A stretch of DNA of 64,000 bases, from assembly GCA_032622095.1 (NCBI GenBank), contig CP136068.1:156267151-156331150 (forward strand), written 5' to 3'. The stretch comes from Siphonodentalium dalli (Eukaryota > Mollusca > Scaphopoda > Gadilida > Siphonodentaliidae). Of the stretch, positions 10,046 through 24,682 are shown piece after piece; position 1 is the first letter of the stretch; each line of letters opens with the position of its first letter. The notes beneath the pieces were generated by a model. It saw nothing but the letters and a program-made list of their open reading frames with translations. It was not told the origin of the DNA and made no database searches. Position numbers and translations under genes: made by a program.

Positions 10046-11600
10046 GTTCAGTTATCGCCATATTTTACAAAAACTTATTGCAATTTTGCCAAAAGGAATT
10101 CACCATCTGTTGCGTGATATATTTTTCTATATGGTTTGTTCATTTTCTCAAAACTTCAGGCGAGAGATCAATATGTTTTTGGCAGTCAAAATTTTCAACT
10201 AAGATTTTGCGGTCAGCCATGCTCGCGAATTCTGCCCGCACACCACACACTTCAAAAGATCAAACTGCCGCGTGTTGGTATGCGTCTTTAAGTAGAGAAT
10301 TAAAAGTCGAAATTTGTCAGCAAAGTGTTGTTTGGGAAGGTGGAAAAAAAACGAACATGTGTAATTGGTTAGATATGGAAATCGGATCGTTGGGGAAGCT
10401 GTGGCGCGTTTTCGGTCTTTTTAGAGAGTTGGGTGTAAAAATGAACGAGCTAATCCTAATATGACTGTGATCCAAGTAGGCCAACACGTGTGTAGGGCCT
10501 ATGCATTTGGGGGAAGGGAGGTCGGCATCGGGCGGGACCTATAATACTTAATATACTAAAGAATGAGGGAGAAATCGCCCCTCCTCCGACATTGTGTGCA
10601 TATTTTTAACTTTAATAAAAGTTAAAAAAAATATAACGTTACAACTTGACTACATGTAAATGAATTATCCGGGGTGGGGACGGATATTATACAATATCAC
10701 ATATATGTATAATGATAAATATCTACTCGCATATATGCGCTACAGTACTCACAAACAACATCTGCCACCATTATAAATTGTGAACCACCGATTCGGATTC
10801 GTTGTTCAGAAATGAAATATTGACGTCGGATGGTTCCCCAATCAACAAGAGAGTGAGCACGAAGTATTTCTGAGGTAAACAGCAATCAGCTTAGCCAGGC
10901 TTGTAAAGGTCTGTCGCGTCGGTATCGACGCCGAGACAACAATTAAGGTCGCTCGATACCGGCTCCAATATCAGTCCTATATTCATTAGTCATTTTTATT
11001 AAATGTTTAAAATTTCCAAATAGTTACTTAGATATTATACTAATTTATTGCAAATGGTATATGTTGGGGTTAATGATCTGCAGTATCTGTCTATACATGC
11101 ACAGGTATGTCATTATCATTTTGACTGAGGGGTTCTCGCGTTCTCGTTACAGGCATGCTCCGTTTGCATTGATTGAAGATTGTCTATAATCTTTATATGG
11201 GATCTAATGCAAAATTGAACGATACTCGAAAATCATCTGAAAATGTGTCACCTCACCAGGGTCGAAGAAGTGAGTACTACTCATTCAAATTACTAACGTG
11301 CATGTGTTAGTTGAGTTGACACTCATTTTATTGTTGATTACTAGTAATGATGACTGGCACTAATATACCTGGTTCTTATATATCTCATATATATATAAGA
11401 ACAAGACCAATACATAGTGGCATAACTGGTAGTATATATATATATATATCTATGTTTGTCATACATTATTTCCGATTCATTTGACATTGATTACCCCAAC
11501 TATTCAGTCATTATTTGCTCGGTTTGCTGGCAATCATTATTTGCTAGGTTTGCTGGTAGAATTAGCAATTTTTAGAGTTTATCTTTAGTGAAATTTTGGT

Positions 11601-11616
11601 GGCCCTGAAAAGGGCC
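11601..11616 (-). terminator. Histone 3' stem-loop, H3 unit 2
   Basis: Same 16-nt hairpin, 34 nt after the stop. Confidence 0.97.
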
Positions 11617-11650
11617 GTTTGTCTTTCTATTCGACACTGGGTCGTAAGAA

Positions 11651-12073
<423 letters not shown>

Positions 12074-13075
12074 TCAAAGTCGAATTGTGAAATTTTCTGA
12101 AACGGCATACCTATATCGCCAGAAGCATTGTGCGAACAACACTCAGCGATTGGTTGTTCCGACTGCAACTAACATCCGCCATTGGATGTTGTACTCGCAA
12201 TCTGATTGGTTCCTACTCTACACTGTGACTGGCCATCAGCGAGCTCGGTGGTGAGAAGTAAATGTTACCTTGATCCTCGTGATTTGGAGAATCTTGTAGC
12301 AGGAAATGCGAGTAAAAGGTGTATAGATTGAGTGTGATTTTGCCATCGGCTTTTGTTTATTCATTATTTTCTTTAATGTTCGTAACATCAAAAGAACTGG
12401 ACACGATAAAAAAGATACCTTTCGGGAAATATTTATCACAAAAAGTGTTCTTTTAGCGAATAAACTGACTGGGAGAGAACACAAATACATTTTCAAGCAT
12501 TCTCTTTTTTATGTTTTAATCTGAATCAGATATTTTTTGGCGATATCATTAGCCATGTTAGTTTTCAATAATTTGACATTACGTGTTTCTGGGCCACTGG
12601 GAATGGATTGAGGGGGGGGGGTGGAGGGAGGGGTTAGCAATTTTTCTACTTCAATTTCCTCCCGTGATTTCTGGCGTCTATATTGCTTAATAAGTAGAAA
12701 GTCGTATATATTCATGATGTTGCAAAAGAAATTTATATAACTTACAGGAAATGGGTTCATGTGAATAATAGCGCGATCGTCCTATATGTGTTTGTTCGTG
12801 AATTATCACCATTTGATCATAGTACAACACCCGCCACCCCCCCCCCCCCCCAGTCTTGTTTTATTTGTTTCAATACACCCACATGACCTGGTATTGTATG
12901 TGTATACTGGCCGTCCGTGCCTTTGATATGTATATATGACAAATGGGATAACTTTGTAATTCTGATTTCAGGTCGATTTGATTAGATTAGGATTGCAGGT
13001 TGAAATTTTATAATTTAAGCTTGAAAGTAGGGTTATAGCATTTTTAAAATGTTTCTCTTTGTGAAAAATTTAGTT

Positions 13076-13091
13076 GGCCCTGAAAAGGGCC
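13076..13091 (-). terminator. Histone 3' stem-loop, H1 unit 2
   Basis: Same 16-nt hairpin, 40 nt after the stop. Confidence 0.97.
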
Positions 13092-13131
13092 GTTTGTAAA
13101 ACTGGTTTCAAGACCAGAATGGATAGCGGAA

Positions 13132-13698
13132 TTATTTCGTCGCTTTCTTGGTAGCTGGCTTCTTTTTGGGAGTAGCCTTGGCTTTCGGTGGCTTTGCTGC
13201 TTTCTTCGCCGGGGATTTAGCCGTGGATGTTTTTGGTTTTGCAGCTGGCTTCTTTTTAGCTGGTGATTTCTTTGGTTTCGCAACCTTCTTCGTGTCTTTC
13301 TTTTCTGCAGCTTTCTTAGGCTTGGCAGCACCTTTCTTAGCTGGTGACTTCGCCTTCGGGTTTGGTTTAGCAGCTACTGGTTTCTTTGGCTTTGGCTTCT
13401 CAACTTTTGCTGTGCCAATTCCAAAGGACCCGGATGCTCCAGTTCCCTTGGCCTGCTTCAGCGAGTCATTTTTAACTCCAGCCTTTAGAGCCACCTTCAG
13501 TCTGTTGTTGACTGCCTTTGCATCATTTCCAAGGGTGAAGTTGGCCATGATGTACTTCAAAATAGCTTGTCGCGAAGACCCTCCTCGTTCTTTTAATTCT
13601 TTAACGGCAGCTATGACCATCTCGTTGTACTTTGGATGATCGGGTGTTTTCTTCGGTGCAGCCTTCTTCTTTGGAGTTGCGGTTGCAGTTTCAGCCAT
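13132..13698 (-). CDS. H1: Linker histone H1, unit 2
   Basis: 188 residues, identical in protein sequence to unit 1, with an uninterrupted promoter. Confidence 0.97.
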   Translation of the reverse strand: MAETATATPKKKAAPKKTPDHPKYNEMVIAAVKELKERGGSSRQAILKYIMANFTLGNDAKAVNNRLKVALKAGVKNDSLKQAKGTGASGSFGIGTAKVEKPKPKKPVAAKPNPKAKSPAKKGAAKPKKAAEKKDTKKVAKPKKSPAKKKPAAKPKTSTAKSPAKKAAKPPKAKATPKKKPATKKATK

Positions 13699-15421
13699 AA
13701 TTATTTTCGAGTGAACTGTAAAGAGATTGTGAGGTTGACGAGTGTCTGTTTGAAAATGCCGACCGCGAAATAAGCTGGCCTAATTGTGATAGAGCGCGGG
13801 CGAAAATGAAAACACCCGGCTTCCGACAAAGGCCTGGGCGCATTTTGTTAATTTGTGTTTGTGTATGTTCAGTTATCGCCATATTTTACAAAAACTTATT
13901 GCAATTTTGCCAAAAGGAATTCACCATCTGTTGCGTGATATATTTTTCTATATGGTTTGTTCATTTTCTCAAAACTTCAGGCGAGAGATCAATATGTTTT
14001 TGGCAGTCAAAATTTTCAACTAAGATTTTGCGGTCAGCCATGCTCGCGAATTCTGCCCGCACACCACACACTTCAAAAGATCAAACTGCCGCGTGTTGGT
14101 ATGCGTCTTTAAGTAGAGAATTAAAAGTCGAAATTTGTCAGCAAAGTGTTGTTTGGGAAGGTGGAAAAAAAACGAACATGTGTAATTGGTTAGATATGGA
14201 AATCGGATCGTTGGGGAAGCTGTGGCGCGTTTTCGGTCTTTTTAGAGAGTTGGGTGTAAAAATGAACGAGCTAATCCTAATATGACTGTGATCCAAGTAG
14301 GCCAACACGTGTGTAGGGCCTATGCATTTGGGGGAAGGGAGGTCGGCATCGGGCGGGACCTATAATACTTAATATACTAAAGAATGAGGGAGAAATCGCC
14401 CCTCCTCCGACATTGTGTGCATATTTTTAACTTTAATAAAAGTTAAAAAAAATATAACGTTACAACTTGACTACATGTAAATGAATTATCCGGGGTGGGG
14501 ACGGATATTATACAATATCACATATATGTATAATGATAAATATCTACTCGCATATATGCGCTACAGTACTCACAAACAACATCTGCCACCATTATAAATT
14601 GTGAACCACCGATTCGGATTCGTTGTTCAGAAATGAAATATTGACGTCGGATGGTTCCCCAATCAACAAGAGAGTGAGCACGAAGTATTTCTGAGGTAAA
14701 CAGCAATCAGCTTAGCCAGGCTTGTAAAGGTCTGTCGCGTCGGTATCGACGCCGAGACAACAATTAAGGTCGCTCGATACCGGCTCCAATATCAGTCCTA
14801 TATTCATTAGTCATTTTTATTAAATGTTTAAAATTTCCAAATAGTTACTTAGATATTATACTAATTTATTGCAAATGGTATATGTTGGGGTTAATGATCT
14901 GCAGTATCTGTCTATACATGCACAGGTATGTCATTATCATTTTGACTGAGGGGTTCTCGCGTTCTCGTTACAGGCATGCTCCGTTTGCATTGATTGAAGA
15001 TTGTCTATAATCTTTATATGGGATCTAATGCAAAATTGAACGATACTCGAAAATCATCTGAAAATGTGTCACCTCACCAGGGTCGAAGAAGTGAGTACTA
15101 CTCATTCAAATTACTAACGTGCATGTGTTAGTTGAGTTGACACTCATTTTATTGTTGATTACTAGTAATGATGACTGGCACTAATATACCTGGTTCTTAT
15201 ATATCTCATATATATATAAGAACAAGACCAATACATAGTGGCATAACTGGTAGTATATATATATATATATCTATGTTTGTCATACATTATTTCCGATTCA
15301 TTTGACATTGATTACCCCAACTATTCAGTCATTATTTGCTCGGTTTGCTGGCAATCATTATTTGCTAGGTTTGCTGGTAGAATTAGCAATTTTTAGAGTT
15401 TATCTTTAGTGAAATTTTGGT

Positions 15422-15437
15422 GGCCCTGAAAAGGGCC
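15422..15437 (-). terminator. Histone 3' stem-loop, H3 unit 3
   Basis: Same 16-nt hairpin, 34 nt after the stop. Confidence 0.97.
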
Positions 15438-15471
15438 GTTTGTCTTTCTATTCGACACTGGGTCGTAAGAA

Positions 15472-15894
<423 letters not shown>

Positions 15895-16895
15895 TCAAAG
15901 TCGAATTGTGAAATTTTCTGAAACGGCATACCTATATCGCCAGAAGCATTGTGCGAACAACACTCAGCGATTGGTTGTTCCGACTGCAACTAACATCCGC
16001 CATTGGATGTTGTACTCGCAATCTGATTGGTTCCTACTCTACACTGTGACTGGCCATCAGCGAGCTCGGTGGTGAGAAGTAAATGTTACCTTGATCCTCG
16101 TGATTTGGAGAATCTTGTAGCAGGAAATGCGAGTAAAAGGTGTATAGATTGAGTGTGATTTTGCCATCGGCTTTTGTTTATTCATTATTTTCTTTAATGT
16201 TCGTAACATCAAAAGAACTGGACACGATAAAAAAGATACCTTTCGGGAAATATTTATCACAAAAAGTGTTCTTTTAGCGAATAAACTGACTGGGAGAGAA
16301 CACAAATACATTTTCAAGCATTCTCTTTTTTATGTTTTAATCTGAATCAGATATTTTTTGGCGATATCATTAGCCATGTTAGTTTTCAATAATTTGACAT
16401 TACGTGTTTCTGGGCCACTGGGAATGGATTGAGGGGGGGGGGGTGGAGGGAGGGGTTAGCAATTTTTCTACTTCAATTTCCTCCCGTGATTTCTGGCGTC
16501 TATATTGCTTAATAAGTAGAAAGTCGTATATATTCATGATGTTGCAAAAGAAATTTATATAACTTACAGGAAATGGGTTCATGTGAATAATAGCGCGATC
16601 GTCCTATATGTGTTTGTTCGTGAATTATCACCATTTGATCATAGTACAACACCCGCCACCCCCCCCCCCCCAGTCTTGTTTTATTTGTTTCAATACACCC
16701 ACATGACCTGGTATTGTATGTGTATACTGGCCGTCCGTGCCTTTGATATGTATATATGACAAATGGGATAACTTTGTAATTCTGATTTCAGGTCGATTTG
16801 ATTAGATTAGGATTGCAGGTTGAAATTTTATAATTTAAGCTTGAAAGTAGGGTTATAGCATTTTTAAAATGTTTCTCTTTGTGAAAAATTTAGTT

Positions 16896-16911
16896 GGCCC
16901 TGAAAAGGGCC
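16896..16911 (-). terminator. Histone 3' stem-loop, H1 unit 3
   Basis: Same 16-nt hairpin, 40 nt after the stop. Confidence 0.97.
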
Positions 16912-16951
16912 GTTTGTAAAACTGGTTTCAAGACCAGAATGGATAGCGGAA

Positions 16952-17518
16952 TTATTTCGTCGCTTTCTTGGTAGCTGGCTTCTTTTTGGGAGTAGCCTTG
17001 GCTTTCGGTGGCTTTGCTGCTTTCTTCGCCGGGGATTTAGCCGTGGATGTTTTTGGTTTTGCAGCTGGCTTCTTTTTAGCTGGTGATTTCTTTGGTTTCG
17101 CAACCTTCTTCGTGTCTTTCTTTTCTGCAGCTTTCTTAGGCTTGGCAGCACCTTTCTTAGCTGGTGACTTCGCCTTCGGGTTTGGTTTAGCAGCTACTGG
17201 TTTCTTTGGCTTTGGCTTCTCAACTTTTGCTGTGCCAATTCCAAAGGACCCGGATGCTCCAGTTCCCTTGGCCTGCTTCAGCGAGTCATTTTTAACTCCA
17301 GCCTTTAGAGCCACCTTCAGTCTGTTGTTGACTGCCTTTGCATCATTTCCAAGGGTGAAGTTGGCCATGATGTACTTCAAAATAGCTTGTCGCGAAGACC
17401 CTCCTCGTTCTTTTAATTCTTTAACGGCAGCTATGACCATCTCGTTGTACTTTGGATGATCGGGTGTTTTCTTCGGTGCAGCCTTCTTCTTTGGAGTTGC
17501 GGTTGCAGTTTCAGCCAT
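16952..17518 (-). CDS. H1: Linker histone H1, unit 3 (promoter interrupted)
   Basis: The 188-codon frame is intact and identical to the others. The retroposon at 17585-18721 separates the coding region and the presumed cap site from the TATA-like box and H1-box, which now lie more than 1.1 kb away. This copy is probably silenced, or driven from within the retroposon. An intact frame next to a broken promoter fits a recent insertion or continuing gene conversion. Confidence 0.95.
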   Translation of the reverse strand: MAETATATPKKKAAPKKTPDHPKYNEMVIAAVKELKERGGSSRQAILKYIMANFTLGNDAKAVNNRLKVALKAGVKNDSLKQAKGTGASGSFGIGTAKVEKPKPKKPVAAKPNPKAKSPAKKGAAKPKKAAEKKDTKKVAKPKKSPAKKKPAAKPKTSTAKSPAKKAAKPPKAKATPKKKPATKKATK

Positions 17519-17574
17519 AATTATTTTCGAGTGAACTGTAAAGAGATTGTGAGGTTGACGAGTGTCTGTTTGAA

Positions 17575-17584
17575 AATGCCGACC
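17575..17584 (+). repeat. Target site duplication, retroposon copy 1 (3' side)
   Basis: AATGCCGACC, repeated at 18722-18731. It lies 57-66 bp upstream of the H1 start codon. A longer 13-bp duplication with one mismatch (GAAAATGCC versus GAGAATGCC) is possible. Confidence 0.85.
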
Positions 17585-18721
17585 TTTTTTTCATGGGTGG
17601 TTAGGGGTAACTAGCCCCGGGATTGTCGAAAGGGCCGAAGGGCCCTCTCCTTAATCCCTCATGATTTTGATTTTATTAGACTAAGACGGGGGGGGGGAAA
17701 TGGAAAAAAATATAGCAATTTGGTGATATTTCCTATTTTTTCTTCTTTCTCTTCTTTTTTGAATTAGGCTTCTCTGTTGAGGAAGGTGGAGAATTCTGTC
17801 GTTGTTGTAAGAGGAGTTCTATTTGTTCTTGAATTCTTTGTTCTGATTCTTTCCGATGCTGTTCCATTTCTTCTGCGAACTTGTCGCGTTGCCTGTCATC
17901 CTCTTTGAATTTGGCTTTCAAAGCTTCGAAGGCAATCTCATCCACAGAACGTATGGTGTCTGTGCTGTTGTTGTTGGTGCTGGAGGACACCGGAATGTTT
18001 TGGTAATCCGGTGTCCGAGGTGTAAAGTCCAGTTCCACGTCGAAGCTGGCGGCAGGAACATCTGGGGTGGTATCCACGTCCCTGTCTCCGCAAGCTTCGA
18101 CGACGACAGCAGGGACCTCCGGCAGATCCACGGAGTCCCTGCTAGCTGGTTCGATGTCGTCAGTCTCAGTCTCCATGCGGGTCGAGTCGTCTGGGCGTCT
18201 CTCAGACAACTTCGACCCGCCGGCTTTGACTATAGACGGCTGAGCCACACGGGGAGGGGTGACCGGTCGATCAACGGTCGCCCCCATCTTCTTCTTCCAT
18301 TTCGCCCGTCTGGCTGCGTCCCTTCTCCTTCGAGCTGGTGTCTTTCTCTTAGGAGGCTCCTCTTTCATGTTACGGCTGGTCTTGGTCTTGCTCCAGGTGG
18401 AAGATTTCTGGTTTCCAGCATCTCCCGTCCTGAATTCAACGCAGAGAGTCAAATAGCCTCTGTTAGACTGGAGATTCCAGCTAACAATATCCGCAATTTG
18501 AGATCTCTCTATCGCTGCTAACGCGGCGTCAGGGATTAACTCCATTGTCCGTCGCACTAAGCCTAATCCAAAACCGTCTCACTCGCCGGCATCAGCACGA
18601 GGGCGGTTGCTTCCAATTAAGGTTACAGACCGCTCAAATCACTCGTACCGACGCTCTGACACCGCAAGGAACTAATAGAGTCAAATAAAATCTGACTTGT
18701 TCGCTCCACTTGCTGCCAGAG
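17585..18721 (-). mobile_element. Non-autonomous poly(A) retroposon, copy 1, in H1 promoter
   Basis: A 1137-bp element on the minus strand, in the same orientation as H1. In its own sense it starts near TGGCAGCAAGTGGAGCG (about 18718 downward), carries one 270-codon frame and has a 3' UTR with a C10 run. It ends in a GC hairpin (AGGGCC-CTTC-GGCCCT), then CCACCCATG and a 7-nt A tail (17585-17591). The short target duplication and A tail show target-primed reverse transcription. No reverse transcriptase, endonuclease or zinc knuckle is present, so an autonomous LINE must supply the machinery. Copy 2 at 40189-41356 has the same 5' end to within a few bases, so both are full length. Confidence 0.85.
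17733..18545 (-). CDS. Retroposon ORF1-like protein, copy 1
   Basis: A 270-residue protein from the first ATG; upstream in-frame GTG codons were not used. Residues 20-38 form a short hydrophobic, probably beta-rich segment (DIVSWNLQSNRGYLTLCVEF). Residues 52-88 are strongly basic. Residues 115-180 are acidic and disordered. Residues 200-250 are rich in Glu, Gln, Arg and Lys with coiled-coil character, and the last 9 residues are almost all lysine or arginine. Basic regions plus a coiled coil are typical of LINE ORF1 RNA-binding proteins, but I recognise no named domain. It differs from the copy 2 protein at eight residues, five of them between 209 and 217. The function as an RNA chaperone is inferred only. 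Confidence 0.7.
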   Translation of the reverse strand: MELIPDAALAAIERSQIADIVSWNLQSNRGYLTLCVEFRTGDAGNQKSSTWSKTKTSRNMKEEPPKRKTPARRRRDAARRAKWKKKMGATVDRPVTPPRVAQPSIVKAGGSKLSERRPDDSTRMETETDDIEPASRDSVDLPEVPAVVVEACGDRDVDTTPDVPAASFDVELDFTPRTPDYQNIPVSSSTNNNSTDTIRSVDEIAFEALKAKFKEDDRQRDKFAEEMEQHRKESEQRIQEQIELLLQQRQNSPPSSTEKPNSKKKRKKKK

Positions 18722-18731
18722 AATGCCGACC
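18722..18731 (+). repeat. Target site duplication, retroposon copy 1 (5' side)
   Basis: AATGCCGACC, matching 17575-17584. The normal promoter sequence (CGCGAAATAAGC) continues directly after it. Confidence 0.85.
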
Positions 18732-20388
18732 GCGAAATAAGCTGGCCTAATTGTGATAGAGCGCGGGCGAAAATGAAAACACCCGGCTTCCGACAAAGGC
18801 CTGGGCGCATTTTGTTAATTTGTGTTTGTGTATGTTCAGTTATCGCCATATTTTACAAAAACTTATTGCAATTTTGCCAAAAGGAATTCACCATCTGTTG
18901 CGTGATATATTTTTCTATATGGTTTGTTCATTTTCTCAAAACTTCAGGCGAGAGATCAATATGTTTTTGGCAGTCAAAATTTTCAACTAAGATTTTGCGG
19001 TCAGCCATGCTCGCGAATTCTGCCCGCACACCACACACTTCAAAAGATCAAACTGCCGCGTGTTGGTATGCGTCTTTAAGTAGAGAATTAAAAGTCGAAA
19101 TTTGTCAGCAAAGTGTTGTTTGGGAAGGTGGAAAAAAAACGAACATGTGTAATTGGTTAGATATGGAAATCGGATCGTTGGGGAAGCTGTGGCGCGTTTT
19201 CGGTCTTTTTAGAGAGTTGGGTGTAAAAATGAACGAGCTAATCCTAATATGACTGTGATCCAAGTAGGCCAACACGTGTGTAGGGCCTATGCATTTGGGG
19301 GAAGGGAGGTCGGCATCGGGCGGGACCTATAATACTTAATATACTAAAGAATGAGGGAGAAATCGCCCCTCCTCCGACATTGTGTGCATATTTTTAACTT
19401 TAATAAAAGTTAAAAAAAATATAACGTTACAACTTGACTACATGTAAATGAATTATCCGGGGTGGGGACGGATATTATACAATATCACATATATGTATAA
19501 TGATAAATATCTACTCGCATATATGCGCTACAGTACTCACAAACAACATCTGCCACCATTATAAATTGTGAACCACCGATTCGGATTCGTTGTTCAGAAA
19601 TGAAATATTGACGTCGGATGGTTCCCCAATCAACAAGAGAGTGAGCACGAAGTATTTCTGAGGTAAACAGCAATCAGCTTAGCCAGGCTTGTAAAGGTCT
19701 GTCGCGTCGGTATCGACGCCGAGACAACAATTAAGGTCGCTCGATACCGGCTCCAATATCAGTCCTATATTCATTAGTCATTTTTATTAAATGTTTAAAA
19801 TTTCCAAATAGTTACTTAGATATTATACTAATTTATTGCAAATGGTATATGTTGGGGTTAATGATCTGCAGTATCTGTCTATACATGCACAGGTATGTCA
19901 TTATCATTTTGACTGAGGGGTTCTCGCGTTCTCGTTACAGGCATGCTCCGTTTGCATTGATTGAAGATTGTCTATAATCTTTATATGGGATCTAATGCAA
20001 AATTGAACGATACTCGAAAATCATCTGAAAATGTGTCACCTCACCAGGGTCGAAGAAGTGAGTACTACTCATTCAAATTACTAACGTGCATGTGTTAGTT
20101 GAGTTGACACTCATTTTATTGTTGATTACTAGTAATGATGACTGGCACTAATATACCTGGTTCTTATATATCTCATATATATATAAGAACAAGACCAATA
20201 CATAGTGGCATAACTGGTAGTATATATATATATATATCTATGTTTGTCATACATTATTTCCGATTCATTTGACATTGATTACCCCAACTATTCAGTCATT
20301 ATTTGCTCGGTTTGCTGGCAATCATTATTTGCTAGGTTTGCTGGTAGAATTAGCAATTTTTAGAGTTTATCTTTAGTGAAATTTTGGT

Positions 20389-20404
20389 GGCCCTGAAAAG
20401 GGCC
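20389..20404 (-). terminator. Histone 3' stem-loop, H3 unit 4
   Basis: Same 16-nt hairpin, 34 nt after the stop. Confidence 0.97.
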
Positions 20405-20438
20405 GTTTGTCTTTCTATTCGACACTGGGTCGTAAGAA

Positions 20439-20861
<423 letters not shown>

Positions 20862-21863
20862 TCAAAGTCGAATTGTGAAATTTTCTGAAACGGCATACCT
20901 ATATCGCCAGAAGCATTGTGCGAACAACACTCAGCGATTGGTTGTTCCGACTGCAACTAACATCCGCCATTGGATGTTGTACTCGCAATCTGATTGGTTC
21001 CTACTCTACACTGTGACTGGCCATCAGCGAGCTCGGTGGTGAGAAGTAAATGTTACCTTGATCCTCGTGATTTGGAGAATCTTGTAGCAGGAAATGCGAG
21101 TAAAAGGTGTATAGATTGAGTGTGATTTTGCCATCGGCTTTTGTTTATTCATTATTTTCTTTAATGTTCGTAACATCAAAAGAACTGGACACGATAAAAA
21201 AGATACCTTTCGGGAAATATTTATCACAAAAAGTGTTCTTTTAGCGAATAAACTGACTGGGAGAGAACACAAATACATTTTCAAGCATTCTCTTTTTTAT
21301 GTTTTAATCTGAATCAGATATTTTTTGGCGATATCATTAGCCATGTTAGTTTTCAATAATTTGACATTACGTGTTTCTGGGCCACTGGGAATGGATTGAG
21401 GGGGGGGGGTGGAGGGAGGGGTTAGCAATTTTTCTACTTCAATTTCCTCCCGTGATTTCTGGCGTCTATATTGCTTAATAAGTAGAAAGTCGTATATATT
21501 CATGATGTTGCAAAAGAAATTTATATAACTTACAGGAAATGGGTTCATGTGAATAATAGCGCGATCGTCCTATATGTGTTTGTTCGTGAATTATCACCAT
21601 TTGATCATAGTACAACACCCGCCACCCCCCCCCCCCCCCAGTCTTGTTTTATTTGTTTCAATACACCCACATGACCTGGTATTGTATGTGTATACTGGCC
21701 GTCCGTGCCTTTGATATGTATATATGACAAATGGGATAACTTTGTAATTCTGATTTCAGGTCGATTTGATTAGATTAGGATTGCAGGTTGAAATTTTATA
21801 ATTTAAGCTTGAAAGTAGGGTTATAGCATTTTTAAAATGTTTCTCTTTGTGAAAAATTTAGTT

Positions 21864-21879
21864 GGCCCTGAAAAGGGCC
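21864..21879 (-). terminator. Histone 3' stem-loop, H1 unit 4
   Basis: Same 16-nt hairpin, 40 nt after the stop. Confidence 0.97.
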
Positions 21880-21919
21880 GTTTGTAAAACTGGTTTCAAG
21901 ACCAGAATGGATAGCGGAA

Positions 21920-22486
21920 TTATTTCGTCGCTTTCTTGGTAGCTGGCTTCTTTTTGGGAGTAGCCTTGGCTTTCGGTGGCTTTGCTGCTTTCTTCGCCGG
22001 GGATTTAGCCGTGGATGTTTTTGGTTTTGCAGCTGGCTTCTTTTTAGCTGGTGATTTCTTTGGTTTCGCAACCTTCTTCGTGTCTTTCTTTTCTGCAGCT
22101 TTCTTAGGCTTGGCAGCACCTTTCTTAGCTGGTGACTTCGCCTTCGGGTTTGGTTTAGCAGCTACTGGTTTCTTTGGCTTTGGCTTCTCAACTTTTGCTG
22201 TGCCAATTCCAAAGGACCCGGATGCTCCAGTTCCCTTGGCCTGCTTCAGCGAGTCATTTTTAACTCCAGCCTTTAGAGCCACCTTCAGTCTGTTGTTGAC
22301 TGCCTTTGCATCATTTCCAAGGGTGAAGTTGGCCATGATGTACTTCAAAATAGCTTGTCGCGAAGACCCTCCTCGTTCTTTTAATTCTTTAACGGCAGCT
22401 ATGACCATCTCGTTGTACTTTGGATGATCGGGTGTTTTCTTCGGTGCAGCCTTCTTCTTTGGAGTTGCGGTTGCAGTTTCAGCCAT
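21920..22486 (-). CDS. H1: Linker histone H1, unit 4
   Basis: 188 residues, identical protein, promoter uninterrupted. Confidence 0.97.
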   Translation of the reverse strand: MAETATATPKKKAAPKKTPDHPKYNEMVIAAVKELKERGGSSRQAILKYIMANFTLGNDAKAVNNRLKVALKAGVKNDSLKQAKGTGASGSFGIGTAKVEKPKPKKPVAAKPNPKAKSPAKKGAAKPKKAAEKKDTKKVAKPKKSPAKKKPAAKPKTSTAKSPAKKAAKPPKAKATPKKKPATKKATK

Positions 22487-24209
22487 AATTATTTTCGAGT
22501 GAACTGTAAAGAGATTGTGAGGTTGACGAGTGTCTGTTTGAAAATGCCGACCGCGAAATAAGCTGGCCTAATTGTGATAGAGCGCGGGCGAAAATGAAAA
22601 CACCCGGCTTCCGACAAAGGCCTGGGCGCATTTTGTTAATTTGTGTTTGTGTATGTTCAGTTATCGCCATATTTTACAAAAACTTATTGCAATTTTGCCA
22701 AAAGGAATTCACCATCTGTTGCGTGATATATTTTTCTATATGGTTTGTTCATTTTCTCAAAACTTCAGGCGAGAGATCAATATGTTTTTGGCAGTCAAAA
22801 TTTTCAACTAAGATTTTGCGGTCAGCCATGCTCGCGAATTCTGCCCGCACACCACACACTTCAAAAGATCAAACTGCCGCGTGTTGGTATGCGTCTTTAA
22901 GTAGAGAATTAAAAGTCGAAATTTGTCAGCAAAGTGTTGTTTGGGAAGGTGGAAAAAAAACGAACATGTGTAATTGGTTAGATATGGAAATCGGATCGTT
23001 GGGGAAGCTGTGGCGCGTTTTCGGTCTTTTTAGAGAGTTGGGTGTAAAAATGAACGAGCTAATCCTAATATGACTGTGATCCAAGTAGGCCAACACGTGT
23101 GTAGGGCCTATGCATTTGGGGGAAGGGAGGTCGGCATCGGGCGGGACCTATAATACTTAATATACTAAAGAATGAGGGAGAAATCGCCCCTCCTCCGACA
23201 TTGTGTGCATATTTTTAACTTTAATAAAAGTTAAAAAAAATATAACGTTACAACTTGACTACATGTAAATGAATTATCCGGGGTGGGGACGGATATTATA
23301 CAATATCACATATATGTATAATGATAAATATCTACTCGCATATATGCGCTACAGTACTCACAAACAACATCTGCCACCATTATAAATTGTGAACCACCGA
23401 TTCGGATTCGTTGTTCAGAAATGAAATATTGACGTCGGATGGTTCCCCAATCAACAAGAGAGTGAGCACGAAGTATTTCTGAGGTAAACAGCAATCAGCT
23501 TAGCCAGGCTTGTAAAGGTCTGTCGCGTCGGTATCGACGCCGAGACAACAATTAAGGTCGCTCGATACCGGCTCCAATATCAGTCCTATATTCATTAGTC
23601 ATTTTTATTAAATGTTTAAAATTTCCAAATAGTTACTTAGATATTATACTAATTTATTGCAAATGGTATATGTTGGGGTTAATGATCTGCAGTATCTGTC
23701 TATACATGCACAGGTATGTCATTATCATTTTGACTGAGGGGTTCTCGCGTTCTCGTTACAGGCATGCTCCGTTTGCATTGATTGAAGATTGTCTATAATC
23801 TTTATATGGGATCTAATGCAAAATTGAACGATACTCGAAAATCATCTGAAAATGTGTCACCTCACCAGGGTCGAAGAAGTGAGTACTACTCATTCAAATT
23901 ACTAACGTGCATGTGTTAGTTGAGTTGACACTCATTTTATTGTTGATTACTAGTAATGATGACTGGCACTAATATACCTGGTTCTTATATATCTCATATA
24001 TATATAAGAACAAGACCAATACATAGTGGCATAACTGGTAGTATATATATATATATATCTATGTTTGTCATACATTATTTCCGATTCATTTGACATTGAT
24101 TACCCCAACTATTCAGTCATTATTTGCTCGGTTTGCTGGCAATCATTATTTGCTAGGTTTGCTGGTAGAATTAGCAATTTTTAGAGTTTATCTTTAGTGA
24201 AATTTTGGT

Positions 24210-24225
24210 GGCCCTGAAAAGGGCC
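24210..24225 (-). terminator. Histone 3' stem-loop, H3 unit 5
   Basis: Same 16-nt hairpin, 34 nt after the stop. Confidence 0.97.
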
Positions 24226-24259
24226 GTTTGTCTTTCTATTCGACACTGGGTCGTAAGAA

Positions 24260-24682
<423 letters not shown>
